Shown piece after piece: positions 49,045 to 57,684 of a stretch of 64,000 nucleotides of DNA. The translations under genes and the position numbers were made by a program. The notes below the pieces were generated by a model, which saw nothing but the letters and a program-made list of their open reading frames with translations, was not told the origin of the DNA and made no database searches. The DNA lies in NCBI GenBank assembly GCA_001782045.1, contig MFNK01000003.1, positions 124,001-188,000 on the forward strand. The letters are read 5' to 3'. Positions within the stretch are counted from its first letter, which is position 1, and each line of letters starts with the position of its first letter. This stretch comes from Candidatus Levybacteria bacterium RIFCSPHIGHO2_01_FULL_36_15b. GTDB taxonomy: Bacteria > Patescibacteria > Microgenomatia > Levybacterales > UBA12049.

Positions 49045-51318
49045 ATGGCACACTCTGCCCCAAATTTGGTGTGGTTTAGACAAGTAGATAAAGAGGATAT
49101 TGCACTCGTTGGAGGAAAAGGAGCTAATTTAGGAGAAATCACAAGAGCAGGCTTTAATGTACCCCCCGGATTTATTATAATTTCTAAAGCGTATTTTAAT
49201 TTTGTTAAAGACAATAGTTTAGAGTTAAAAATAAAACATCTGCTTTCCACCGTCAATCTAAAAAATCAAAAATCTTTGGAGCAGGTCTCTTTGCATATTA
49301 AAACACTAATTATCAATTCAAAAATTTCAGAAGAATTAGCATTAGAGATAGTTAATAATTATAGAAAACTAGGAGGTGCAATAAATGAGCCACTTGTGGC
49401 CGTCAGATCTTCAGCTACCGCAGAAGATCTAAAAACAGCTTCTTTTGCAGGACAGCAAGAAACCTTTTTAAATGTTAAAGGAGACTCTGTTTTAATTGAA
49501 AAAGTAAAAGAAGCATGGGCTTCCCTCTACGACGCAAGAGCAATTTTCTATAGACACGAACAGCGGTTTGATAACAAAATAATTGGGATCGCACTGGTTG
49601 TTCAAAAAATGATAGAGTCAGAAAAGTCAGGGGTTATGTTTACTATAGATCCACTTAGTAATGACAAGAGGAAAATTGTAATCGAGGCAATATTGGGACT
49701 TGGAGAAATGATTGTTCAAGGAGAAGAAAAACCCGATAGATACGAAGTTGATAAAGAATCTTTTTCTATTATTAGCAAAAATATTTCAACACAAAAGTTT
49801 TTACTTTCAAAGAAAGGAACCGAGAACAAAAAAATCAAAATAAGTAGTACAAAAGGAAGCGCTCAGAAGTTATCAGAAAAAGAAATACTGGAATTAGCAA
49901 GGGTTGGCAAAGACATAGAAAAGCATTATTATTTTCCGCAAGACATTGAATGGGCTATTGAGGGGAACAAAGTATATATTGTACAAACAAGATCTGTGAC
50001 AACTACAAAAATAGTTAATAAGTCTAATATAGAAAATACCAGTAAAACTCTAGGTAAATTGCTTTTAAAAGGAGATCCGGCGAGTCCAGGAATATCTTCT
50101 GGTCTTGCCAAGGTTATTAAAAGCTCAAAAGAAATGGATAAAATACTAAACGGCGACGTTTTAGTAGCTCCGCAAACAAATCCGGACTATGTTCCCGCAA
50201 TGAAAAGAGCATCTGCAATAGTTACTGATTCGGGAGGAAGAACCTCACATGCAGCAATTGTTTCAAGAGAACTTGGTATTCCTGCAATTGTTGGTACTGA
50301 AAACGCAACGACTGTTTTAAAAAACGAGAAAATTATAACAGTGAACGGTTCGACAGGCGAAGTATTTAAAGGGGGATTCGTCAAAAGTATTATTCCACAA
50401 GAGCAAATTGATACCGATATTAAAACTGCTACAAAAGTTTACGTAAATTTGGCAGAACCTGAAGCAGCAGAGCGCGTTGCACAAAGAAATGTTGATGGCG
50501 TAGGGCTTTTACGGGCGGAATTTATGATGGCAGAAATTGGCATACATCCCAAAAAACTAATAAAAGACGGCAAAGCAGATTTATTTGTTGACAAACTAAG
50601 TGAAGGATTGACAAAATTTTGCAAAGCATTTAACCCTAGACCTATTATTTACAGAACTTCAGATTTTAAAACTAATGAATATAGAAACCTAACAGGAGGT
50701 AAGGACTATGAACCATTAGAAGAAAACCCAATGCTTGGGTTTAGAGGAGTATATAGATATATTCAAGATGAAGAAGTTTTTAAACTAGAGCTTAAAGCTA
50801 TTAAAAGAGTAAGGGAAAAAGAAGGATTTAAAAACCTTTGGATAATGCTACCTTTTGTAAGAACAGTTGAAGAGTTAGTTAAGGTAAAAAAAATAATAAA
50901 TGACTTTGGGTTAGAAAGGTCCCCACATTTTAAATTATGGATGATGGTTGAAATTCCTTCAAATGTAATAATGCTGGAGCAGTTTATAGATGTTGGAATA
51001 GATGGCATTTCTATTGGCTCAAACGACTTAACTATGCTAATTTTAGGTACAGATAGAGACAACTCGGAACTTGCTCATGAATTCAACGAAATGAATCCTG
51101 CTGTTCTATGGGCGTTTGAACACGTTGTTCGTACTGCAAATAAAAAAGGAATAACTTCATCTATGTGTGGACAGGCGGTTTCAACATATTCAGAGCTAAC
51201 AAAAAGATTGGTTAAACTCGGAGTAACAAGTGTGTCGGTGTCACCCGACGCAATTGAGAACACCAGAAAATTAATTATGCATTTTGAAAAGGAGCATTTA
51301 AGAAATGGCAAAAATTAA
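49045..51318 (+). CDS. ppsA: Phosphoenolpyruvate synthase (pyruvate, water dikinase)
   Basis: 757 residues, close to the family size. The N-terminal ATP-grasp domain starts NLVWFRQVDKEDIALVGGKG; the swivelling domain carries the phospho-His motif GGRTSHAAIVSRELGIPAIVG (about residue 394); the C-terminal PEP-binding domain has GVGLLRAEFM, RTSDFKTNEYR and the catalytic Cys in SMCGQAV (about residue 712). It converts pyruvate plus ATP to PEP. CATAAT ends 6 bases before the ATG, with TTGATA 17 bases up. The 3' end overlaps eno by 14 bases. Confidence 0.95.
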   Translation: MAHSAPNLVWFRQVDKEDIALVGGKGANLGEITRAGFNVPPGFIIISKAYFNFVKDNSLELKIKHLLSTVNLKNQKSLEQVSLHIKTLIINSKISEELALEIVNNYRKLGGAINEPLVAVRSSATAEDLKTASFAGQQETFLNVKGDSVLIEKVKEAWASLYDARAIFYRHEQRFDNKIIGIALVVQKMIESEKSGVMFTIDPLSNDKRKIVIEAILGLGEMIVQGEEKPDRYEVDKESFSIISKNISTQKFLLSKKGTENKKIKISSTKGSAQKLSEKEILELARVGKDIEKHYYFPQDIEWAIEGNKVYIVQTRSVTTTKIVNKSNIENTSKTLGKLLLKGDPASPGISSGLAKVIKSSKEMDKILNGDVLVAPQTNPDYVPAMKRASAIVTDSGGRTSHAAIVSRELGIPAIVGTENATTVLKNEKIITVNGSTGEVFKGGFVKSIIPQEQIDTDIKTATKVYVNLAEPEAAERVAQRNVDGVGLLRAEFMMAEIGIHPKKLIKDGKADLFVDKLSEGLTKFCKAFNPRPIIYRTSDFKTNEYRNLTGGKDYEPLEENPMLGFRGVYRYIQDEEVFKLELKAIKRVREKEGFKNLWIMLPFVRTVEELVKVKKIINDFGLERSPHFKLWMMVEIPSNVIMLEQFIDVGIDGISIGSNDLTMLILGTDRDNSELAHEFNEMNPAVLWAFEHVVRTANKKGITSSMCGQAVSTYSELTKRLVKLGVTSVSVSPDAIENTRKLIMHFEKEHLRNGKN

Positions 51319-52561
51319 AACAATATCTGCACGAGAAATATTAAATTCTAAAGGAGAGCCAACAATAGAAACAACAGTTATTCTTTCTGATGGAGCAGTT
51401 GGAATATCGTCTGTTCCAAGCGGCACATCCATTGGCAAATACGAAGCTCTAGAACTTCGCGATAACGACGAAAAAAGATTTGAGGGAAAAGGAGTGCTGA
51501 ATGCGGTTAATAATGTACAAAAATATATTTTTCCTGCAATTTCAGGAATGGAGGCAAGTAATTTATCCGTAGTAGATAAAAAGCTAATAGAACTTGATGG
51601 AACATCTAATAAACAAAAACTCGGAGCAAACTCAATACTTTCCGTATCAATTGCCGTAGCCAAGGCAGCAGCTAAAAGCTCTGTACTTCCTACCTTTTTA
51701 TATTTAAGAGAGTTTACAAAGAAAGAAGCGGAAATAAAAGTTCCGACACCCTCTTTTAATATTTTAAATGGTGGAAAACATGGAGATGGAAATATTGATT
51801 TTCAAGAGTTTTTAGCAATACCTGCAAGTTCTAAAACCTACTCTGAGGGATTAATGCACGGAATAAATGTATATTCTTCCTTAAAAAAGACAATTCAGCA
51901 AAATAACTTGTCAACGCTAACCGGATTAGAAGGTGGATTTTCACCAAAATTAGCCTCAAATCAAGACGGATTGCTTTTAATTAAGCAAGCAATCGAGGCA
52001 ATTAATTTAAGACTGGGTTTTGACATGTTTATTGGATTAGATCCCGCTGCTAATGAGTTTTATTTAGAAGGAAATTACCGGATAAAAGATAAAGCAACTG
52101 CGCTGTCTTCTAAGGAGTTAATTGAATTTTATACTATGCTAAATTCTCAATACCATCTTTTATACCTTGAAGATGGGTTGGCAGAAGATGATTGGGGCGG
52201 ATGGCAGGAATTATATACCACAATGTCAAAAGACACTTTAATAGTTGGAGATGATTTAATTGCTTCAAACCCTTTTAGGCTACAGGAGGCAATTCAAAAA
52301 AATACGATAGGTGGAGTTGTAATTAAACCAAATCAAATAGGCACAGTAATTGAAGCACTAGCAGTTTGCGAAATGGCAAAGCAAGCAGGCTTAAAAGTTA
52401 CTGTTTCACACAGAAGCGGAGAAACTACGGATGATTTTATTGCAGATTTTGCAGTCGCAGCGGGTGCCGATTATGTTAAGTTTGGGGCACCGGTCAGAGG
52501 CGAAAGAGTTGCTAAGTATAACAGGCTTCTTGCCATTGAAAAGCAAATTGCTTCACTTTAG
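51305..52561 (+). CDS. eno: Enolase, divergent
   Basis: Interconverts 2-phosphoglycerate and PEP. Catalytic and metal residues are kept in SGTSIGKYEA, NIDFQEF, EGGFSP, GLDPAANEFY, YLEDG, VGDDLIASN, VVIKPNQIGT and SHRSGETTD. Several usually invariant motif neighbours differ: SGTSIG for SGASTG, LEGGFSP for DEGGFAP, LEDG for IEDP and GAPVRGER for GxxxRSER. Length (418) is normal. It overlaps ppsA, so pyruvate-to-2-PG is a single transcription unit. Confidence 0.94.
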   Translation: MAKIKTISAREILNSKGEPTIETTVILSDGAVGISSVPSGTSIGKYEALELRDNDEKRFEGKGVLNAVNNVQKYIFPAISGMEASNLSVVDKKLIELDGTSNKQKLGANSILSVSIAVAKAAAKSSVLPTFLYLREFTKKEAEIKVPTPSFNILNGGKHGDGNIDFQEFLAIPASSKTYSEGLMHGINVYSSLKKTIQQNNLSTLTGLEGGFSPKLASNQDGLLLIKQAIEAINLRLGFDMFIGLDPAANEFYLEGNYRIKDKATALSSKELIEFYTMLNSQYHLLYLEDGLAEDDWGGWQELYTTMSKDTLIVGDDLIASNPFRLQEAIQKNTIGGVVIKPNQIGTVIEALAVCEMAKQAGLKVTVSHRSGETTDDFIADFAVAAGADYVKFGAPVRGERVAKYNRLLAIEKQIASL

Positions 52562-53251
52562 GTTAAATAACACGGTTAATTCCCCTCTTACCTTGGTTTT
52601 TGAATATATTTGAATGAATTCTTGGATATTTTTTTGCTCAGTATTTTCGTAAATTTTTGTCAGCTCTCTTGAAATTGTAATTTGTATATTTCCGAAAACT
52701 TCCATTAAGTCTTCCAAGGTCTTTAATATTTTATGAGGAGATTCATAGAAAATAATTGTTGATTTAATAAATTCTTGCGATTTTTTAATATTTTCAAAAA
52801 GTTTAATTCTGTGTCCTCTTTTTAACGGAGGAAATCCTATAAAAAGAAATTTATCCGTAGGTAAGCCACTTGATGAAAGAGCAGTTATTACAGCAGAAGC
52901 CCCAGGAATTGAGATAACTTTTATACCTAAAAGCCTACATTCTCTAACTAATTTAAATCCCGGATCCGAAATTGTAGGGGTACCCGCATCAGACACAAGT
53001 GCCACGTCCATTTCATTTTTAAGCATATTAATTACCTGAACCATTTTTCCTTGCTCATTCTTCTCGTAAAATGGAAAGAATTTTCCAATTAATTCTTTTT
53101 CTTTGCCTAAAAAATACTTTTTAATAAGTATGGAGGTAGTTCTTGTGTCTTCACACGCAATAAAATCCACTTTCTCAAGAACCTCCAACGCTCTTGAGGT
53201 TATGTCTTGTAAATTTCCTATTGGTGTTGCTACAATGAACAATGTTCCCAT
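52553..53251 (-). CDS. rsmI: 16S rRNA 2'-O-methyltransferase RsmI
   Basis: Methylates C1402 ribose in 16S rRNA. The tetrapyrrole-methylase-fold motifs are present: LFIVATPIGNLQDIT at the N terminus, ACEDTRTT, LVSDAGTPTISDPGF and SIPGASAVITALSSSGLP. I place the start at ATG 53251 because MGTLFIVATPIGN is the family start; a longer frame begins at 53287. Its ATG overlaps the dedA ATG on the other strand at the palindrome CATG. Confidence 0.95.
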   Translation of the reverse strand: MGTLFIVATPIGNLQDITSRALEVLEKVDFIACEDTRTTSILIKKYFLGKEKELIGKFFPFYEKNEQGKMVQVINMLKNEMDVALVSDAGTPTISDPGFKLVRECRLLGIKVISIPGASAVITALSSSGLPTDKFLFIGFPPLKRGHRIKLFENIKKSQEFIKSTIIFYESPHKILKTLEDLMEVFGNIQITISRELTKIYENTEQKNIQEFIQIYSKTKVRGELTVLFNLK

Positions 53252-53873
53252 GTTAGAGTTTTTAACAGAACCTATTATACATCTCATAGAATCCGGAGGC
53301 TACTTTTCTATCTTTATACTCATGCTTTTGGAATCGGCTTTAATCCCTATACCCTCAGAAATTACAATGCCTTTTGCAGGATTTTTAGTAAGTCAGGGAA
53401 AAATGAACTTCTGGGTTGTAGTATTCGTAGGCGCTTTGGCAAATTTAGTAGGTTCACTTATTGCTTACGGTCTTGGATACTATCTTGAAGAACATATTAT
53501 TTTAAAATTAGTTAGAAAATATGGGAAGTTTTTGCTAATTACAGAACACGAATATACAAAATCCGTAAAATGGCTTAACAAATACGGCGATTTTGTTGCG
53601 TTTTTTTCAAGGGTATTGCCAGCTGTTAGGACCTTTATTTCTCTTCCGGCAGGACTTGCAGAAATGAATATCTGGAAATTTTCCTTCTATACATTTTTGG
53701 GCTCATTAATATGGTCAACGCTTTTAACTTATGTCGGCGTAAAATTTGGCGCAGAATGGCACGTGCTGGGCCCTTATTTTAAGAAATTTGATGTTTTAAT
53801 AGTAATTTTAGCTGTTATTGTAGGAATTTGGTATATCAACCACAAATTGAAGATTGTCAAGCTCAGGCGCTAG
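53250..53873 (+). CDS. DedA family membrane protein
   Basis: 207 residues with several membrane segments. Conserved DedA features: ESALIPIPSEITMPFAGFL, a reentrant SNARE-assoc region, and FFSRVLPAVRTFISLPAGLAEM with essential Arg residues. Members act in lipid (undecaprenyl phosphate) flipping and envelope homeostasis. ATG 53250 is chosen because the earlier frame is antisense to rsmI. TGCTACAAT lies 13 bases upstream. Confidence 0.92.
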   Translation: MLEFLTEPIIHLIESGGYFSIFILMLLESALIPIPSEITMPFAGFLVSQGKMNFWVVVFVGALANLVGSLIAYGLGYYLEEHIILKLVRKYGKFLLITEHEYTKSVKWLNKYGDFVAFFSRVLPAVRTFISLPAGLAEMNIWKFSFYTFLGSLIWSTLLTYVGVKFGAEWHVLGPYFKKFDVLIVILAVIVGIWYINHKLKIVKLRR

Positions 53874-54499
53874 TCGAACCTACGGACTAAACCAACAACT
53901 TTACCCTGAATTGTTAATTTTGTTGGATAAATTGGAGCCATTTCTGAATTTGCCGGTTTTAATACAACTCTTCCGTCTTCCTTATAAAATTTTTTAAGAG
54001 TCGCAAGATTATCATCAACCATTGCAACTACAATGTCGCCATTTATTGCTTCGTTTACTTTCTCTATAACAACAAAATCTCCGTCTAAAATACCCTCTTC
54101 AATCATAGACTTTCCTTTAACTTGTAATACATAGGCAGTACTTTTACCTGAAAGAAGTGATGCAGATACATAAAAGGTTGCGTTTGGGTCTGTATATGGT
54201 TCTAAAGGTGCTCCTGCAGCAATAAAACCCATTAAAGGAAGCTCTATGGCAGGCTTGCTGCCAAGTAGAGAAAATTGTACTTTCTCGTCTACTATTTTTA
54301 AAACTCTAGTATTTCCGTCAACCTTTTGGACATAACCTTTTTCCACTAAAGATCTGATAAGCGTATGGACTGTAGAATTACTTCTGTGTCCTGTTCCTTG
54401 GGCTATTTCGGAGAGCGTTGGAGAATAACCATACTGCCGCTGAAATTGGGCAAGAAATTCTAAAACCTCTCTTTCTTTTCTATAAAGTACTCCGGGCAT
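53870..54499 (-). CDS. lexA: LexA repressor
   Basis: SOS repressor, 209 residues. Winged helix at residues 1-65 (SPTLSEIAQGTGHRSNSTVH as recognition helix region), cleavage site Ala-Gly in GFIAAGAP (about residue 93), catalytic Ser in GKSMIEEGILDGD (about 129) and Lys in NLATLKKF (about 166). Promoter TTGACA (54535-54540), 18-base spacer, TATATT. A palindrome GTATA-TTT-TATAC at the -10 could be its own operator. It overlaps dedA by 4 bases. Confidence 0.95.
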   Translation of the reverse strand: MPGVLYRKEREVLEFLAQFQRQYGYSPTLSEIAQGTGHRSNSTVHTLIRSLVEKGYVQKVDGNTRVLKIVDEKVQFSLLGSKPAIELPLMGFIAAGAPLEPYTDPNATFYVSASLLSGKSTAYVLQVKGKSMIEEGILDGDFVVIEKVNEAINGDIVVAMVDDNLATLKKFYKEDGRVVLKPANSEMAPIYPTKLTIQGKVVGLVRRFD

Positions 54500-54503
54500 G
54501 GTA

Positions 54504-54516
54504 TGTATAAAATATA
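54504..54516. promoter_or_regulatory. Candidate LexA operator at the lexA promoter
   Basis: The palindrome GTATA-TTT-TATAC covers the -10 box and the bases just downstream. No second copy is seen before uvrA, uvrB, uvrC or dinB, so autoregulation is only a suggestion. Confidence 0.35.
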
Positions 54517-54581
54517 CGAAAAAAAGTAGAACTTTGTCAAGAAGTCAAATGTAATCAAACTATGCTAAAATAAAGTGCTTT

Positions 54582-56570
54582 ATGTTATTTAATTTAAAAT
54601 CAAAATTTAAGCCTACGGGAGATCAGCCTCGTGCTATTGAAAAATTAACAAAAGGACTAAAAAACAATTCTAAACACCAGGTTTTACTCGGTGTAACAGG
54701 TAGCGGTAAGACTTTTACAATGGCAAATGTTATTCAAAACACCCAAAAACCAACCCTAGTAATTTCGCATAATAAAACCCTCGCAGGACAGCTTTATCAA
54801 GAATTTAGGGATTTTTTTCCAAACAACGCAGTTTCATATTTTGTTTCCTATTACGATTTTTATCAACCGGAGGCATATGTCCCACAAAGTGACACATATA
54901 TTGAAAAAGAAGTAGAAATTAATGAAGAAATAGACAAATTAAGACTACTGGCTACTACAAATCTTTTAACTAGAAAAGATGTGATAGTCGTAGCTTCGGT
55001 TTCATGTATTTACAATCTAGGATCCCCTGTCGAATACGGAAAATTTGTGATGGATTTAAAAAAAGGTACAAGAATAGATCAAAATGATGTTTTATTTAAG
55101 CTTTCAGACTTGCAGTACGAAAGAAACGATTACGGATTTAAACGAGGAACTTTTAGAGTACGAGGTGAAGATATAGATTTGTTTCCTGCCTACTCGGAAA
55201 ATGCACTAAGAATGGAGATAACTAACTCAATTTTAAAAAAAATGTATGAATTTAGTCCCTTAACTGGTGAAATTACTAGACAATTAGAGAAATATGTAAT
55301 TTATCCAGCGAAACATTATATGACAGACCCATCTATTTATCGGGATGTATTTCCAAGAATAAAGAAAGAGATGGAAGAAAGAGTAGGTAAATTTAAAAAA
55401 GAAGGAAAGTTAATCGAGGCACAGCGCATTGAGCAAAGAACAAATTTTGATTTAGATATGATACAGGAGTTAGGCTATGTAAACGGTATAGAAAACTATT
55501 CAAGATACTTCGATGGAAGAAAGCCGGGAGAACCTCCTTTTACCCTTTTAGATTACATGAAAGAGTGTTCAAATGATTTTTTAACTATAATCGACGAGTC
55601 TCATATGACGCTTCCCCAACTTCGAGGAATGTATAACGGAGACAGGGCAAGAAAAGAAACTCTTATTGATTATGGGTTTAGACTCCCTTCCGCATTGGAT
55701 AATAGACCCTTGCGTTATGAAGAATTTGCAAGAAGAATTAAAGAAGCTGTCTATGTAAGTGCAACTCCAAATGACTACGAAATTTCATTAGCAAAGGAAT
55801 ATGATGCAGTTGCGGAACAGCTTATTAGACCTACAGGTTTAGTTGATCCGGTAGTAAGCGTTAGAAAAACTAAGGGACAAATTGAAGATTTAATTAAAGA
55901 GATAGAAAAGCGCGTATCCAAGAAACAACGTGTACTCGTTACGACATTAACAAAAAGAATGTCAGAAGATTTATCTACATATCTTGCCGAAAGAGACATA
56001 AAAGTTTCCTATTTACATGCGGATATAGAAACTTTGCAAAGGCAGGACGTATTAGACAGGCTAAGAGGCGGCGAATATGACGTTTTGGTAGGAATTAACT
56101 TACTAAGAGAAGGCTTGGATTTACCCGAGGTTGCTTTAGTTGCAATTTTGGATGCTGACAAAGAAGGATTTTTGCGAAGCAGAACGTCTTTAATCCAAAC
56201 AATGGGAAGAGCCGCAAGAAATGTTGATAGCGAAGTTATTATGTATGCAGATACTGTTACAGGGTCTATGAATGAAGCCATTAAAGAGGTAGAAAGAAGA
56301 AGAAGTGTTCAGCTTAAATACAACAAAAAGCACCGTATTACTCCAAGATCAATTGAAAAAGTAATAAGAGCAAGGCTAGTTGAGGAAAAGATAGAAGACG
56401 AAAAACAAGCTAATTACTTATTAACTCTACAAAAGAAAGAAATATTGCTTCCAGATGAAAAAGAAAAGTTAATTAAAAGATTGTCTTTAGAAATGAGAAA
56501 TGCCGCAAAAGAGCTAGATTTTGAAACTGCAGCTATATTAAGAGATCAAATTAGATTTCTCAAAAAATAA
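54582..56570 (+). CDS. uvrB: Excinuclease ABC subunit B
   Basis: Helicase-like damage-verification subunit, 662 residues. Walker A GVTGSGKT, the beta-hairpin YYDFYQPEAYVPQSDTYIEK, TIIDESHMTLPQLRGMY, the helicase motifs LVTTLTKRMSEDL and GINLLREGLDLPE, and a C-terminal UVR motif (AAKELDFETAAILRDQI) for UvrC contact. TGCTAAAAT ends 10 bases before the ATG. It is separate from uvrA and uvrC but adjacent to lexA, divergently arranged. Confidence 0.97.
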   Translation: MLFNLKSKFKPTGDQPRAIEKLTKGLKNNSKHQVLLGVTGSGKTFTMANVIQNTQKPTLVISHNKTLAGQLYQEFRDFFPNNAVSYFVSYYDFYQPEAYVPQSDTYIEKEVEINEEIDKLRLLATTNLLTRKDVIVVASVSCIYNLGSPVEYGKFVMDLKKGTRIDQNDVLFKLSDLQYERNDYGFKRGTFRVRGEDIDLFPAYSENALRMEITNSILKKMYEFSPLTGEITRQLEKYVIYPAKHYMTDPSIYRDVFPRIKKEMEERVGKFKKEGKLIEAQRIEQRTNFDLDMIQELGYVNGIENYSRYFDGRKPGEPPFTLLDYMKECSNDFLTIIDESHMTLPQLRGMYNGDRARKETLIDYGFRLPSALDNRPLRYEEFARRIKEAVYVSATPNDYEISLAKEYDAVAEQLIRPTGLVDPVVSVRKTKGQIEDLIKEIEKRVSKKQRVLVTTLTKRMSEDLSTYLAERDIKVSYLHADIETLQRQDVLDRLRGGEYDVLVGINLLREGLDLPEVALVAILDADKEGFLRSRTSLIQTMGRAARNVDSEVIMYADTVTGSMNEAIKEVERRRSVQLKYNKKHRITPRSIEKVIRARLVEEKIEDEKQANYLLTLQKKEILLPDEKEKLIKRLSLEMRNAAKELDFETAAILRDQIRFLKK

Positions 56571-56573
56571 AAT

Positions 56574-56885
56574 TTATTCAGAAGATGACCCTTCTTCATT
56601 TCTTTTGACAGTCTTTTGCTCAACGAGATCCCAAGCTTTAAGCAAAACCTCAGCGCTTATGCCTACCTCAACAAGAGAAGATATCCAGAATCCTTGGGTT
56701 TCCATTCTGTATGCATAAATAAGATCTTCTACAGATCTTCTCACATTTTCTCGAGTAAATTGTTGGTCTGAAGAAAAAACTCGTTGATATCTTTGTCCTG
56801 CTAAGACAACTTTGGCATTATGCTCTGCTACTCGTTGTTCTAGTTCTTTTTTGTATTCCCAATCGTATTTGTGTTTTTCTGGCAT
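56574..56885 (-). CDS. Hypothetical protein, 103 aa
   Basis: Unrecognised soluble helical protein; charged N terminus (KYDWEYKKELEQRVAEH), Ser/Glu-rich C terminus. It ends 3 bases past the uvrB stop, tail to tail. No membrane segment, no motif. Confidence 0.58.
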   Translation of the reverse strand: MPEKHKYDWEYKKELEQRVAEHNAKVVLAGQRYQRVFSSDQQFTRENVRRSVEDLIYAYRMETQGFWISSLVEVGISAEVLLKAWDLVEQKTVKRNEEGSSSE

Positions 56886-57006
56886 GGCGGAATTCTATAA
56901 CCATGGTCACGTAATGTCAATTATTTTAAAATTATCCTGAAGACTTTGTCTTTTCTATTGGATTTATTTTTTTCAAACCACATATTACAAAATGTTACTT
57001 TTTCTA

Positions 57007-57126
57007 TTATGAATATATGTTTTTAACTAGTTCTATTTTGGGATCTTTTCCAGTACTTAATATAACGCTTACTGCATCTATTCGTAAAGCGTTGGGAAGC
57101 TCCGGGTGTAACTTTTTGTAAAACAT
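57007..57126 (-). pseudogene. Out-of-frame C-terminal portion of the YraN-like gene
   Basis: Continuing from 57126 in the shifted frame gives MFYKKLHPELPNALRIDAVS then VILSTGKDPKIELVKNIYS and a stop at 57007, the expected length and sequence pattern of a YraN C terminus. Confidence 0.72.
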
Positions 57127-57364
57127 TGCTGCGCTCTAAAGCTTTTATTTTAAAAGGTGTTATTGCTTCAAATGGAGTTCCAAATGCGTTAGAAGTTTTA
57201 GTTTTTATCTCTACAAAGACCAAAGTTTTTTTGTCTAGTGCGATTATATCTATCTCACCATATCCTTTGCGGAAATTGCGCTCTATTATTTTATAACCTT
57301 GTTTTTCAAGGAATTCTCCTGCAAGTTTTTCTCCAAGCCTGGCAGTAGGGTTGGGAATATACAT
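57023..57364 (-). CDS. UPF0102/YraN-like nuclease-fold protein, frameshifted
   Basis: The N-terminal ~80 residues match YraN: ARLGEKLAGEFLEKQGYKIIERNFR, GEIDIIALDKKTLVFVEIKTK (nuclease-like acidic/EVK motif). After LERS (nt ~57127) the translation becomes unrelated Arg/Ser-rich sequence. Reading one base further on restores the family C terminus (MFYKKLHPELPNALRIDAVS), ending at a stop at 57007-57009. So the gene carries a single-base insertion, or the read does. It follows rplS directly (the rplS stop codon abuts its ATG). Confidence 0.82.
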   Translation of the reverse strand: MYIPNPTARLGEKLAGEFLEKQGYKIIERNFRKGYGEIDIIALDKKTLVFVEIKTKTSNAFGTPFEAITPFKIKALERSNVLQKVTPGASQRFTNRCSKRYIKYWKRSQNRTS

Positions 57365-57649
57365 TTAAGATAATGCTTGTCTTAAGAAGTATAGCTTTGC
57401 TCTTCTGACTTTTTGTTTAATTTTTCCCTTAACTGTAATCTTTTCTATATTTGGTGAATTAAAAGGAAATATGCGCTCTACTGCTACATCCCCTACCATT
57501 TTTCTTACAGTAAACATTTTATTTTCGTTTCTGCCTTTTATAGAAAGAACTACGCCCTCAAAAACCTGAACTCTTGTTTTTTCTCCCTCTTTAATTCTCT
57601 GAAATACGCGGATTATATCTCCGGTTTTAAAATTAAGTTCTCTTTGCAT
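57365..57649 (-). CDS. rplS: 50S ribosomal protein L19
   Basis: 94-residue L19: FKTGDIIRVFQRIKEGEKTR, VQVFEGVVLSIKG, the TVRKM loop and VERIFPFNSPNIEKI, ending in a basic KVRRAKLYFLR. It sits at the 30S-50S interface. Promoter TTGAGC, 17-base spacer, TATAAT ends 6 bases before the ATG. It forms an operon with the yraN-like gene. Confidence 0.97.
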   Translation of the reverse strand: MQRELNFKTGDIIRVFQRIKEGEKTRVQVFEGVVLSIKGRNENKMFTVRKMVGDVAVERIFPFNSPNIEKITVKGKIKQKVRRAKLYFLRQALS

Positions 57650-57655
57650 GCTTAG

Positions 57656-57684
57656 ATTATATAATAACTCAGCTTACAGCTCAA
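57656..57684 (-). promoter_or_regulatory. Leaderless promoter for rplS
   Basis: On the minus strand TTGAGC (57679-57684), 17-base spacer and TATAAT (57656-57661), then 6 bases to the ATG at 57649. Confidence 0.76.
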
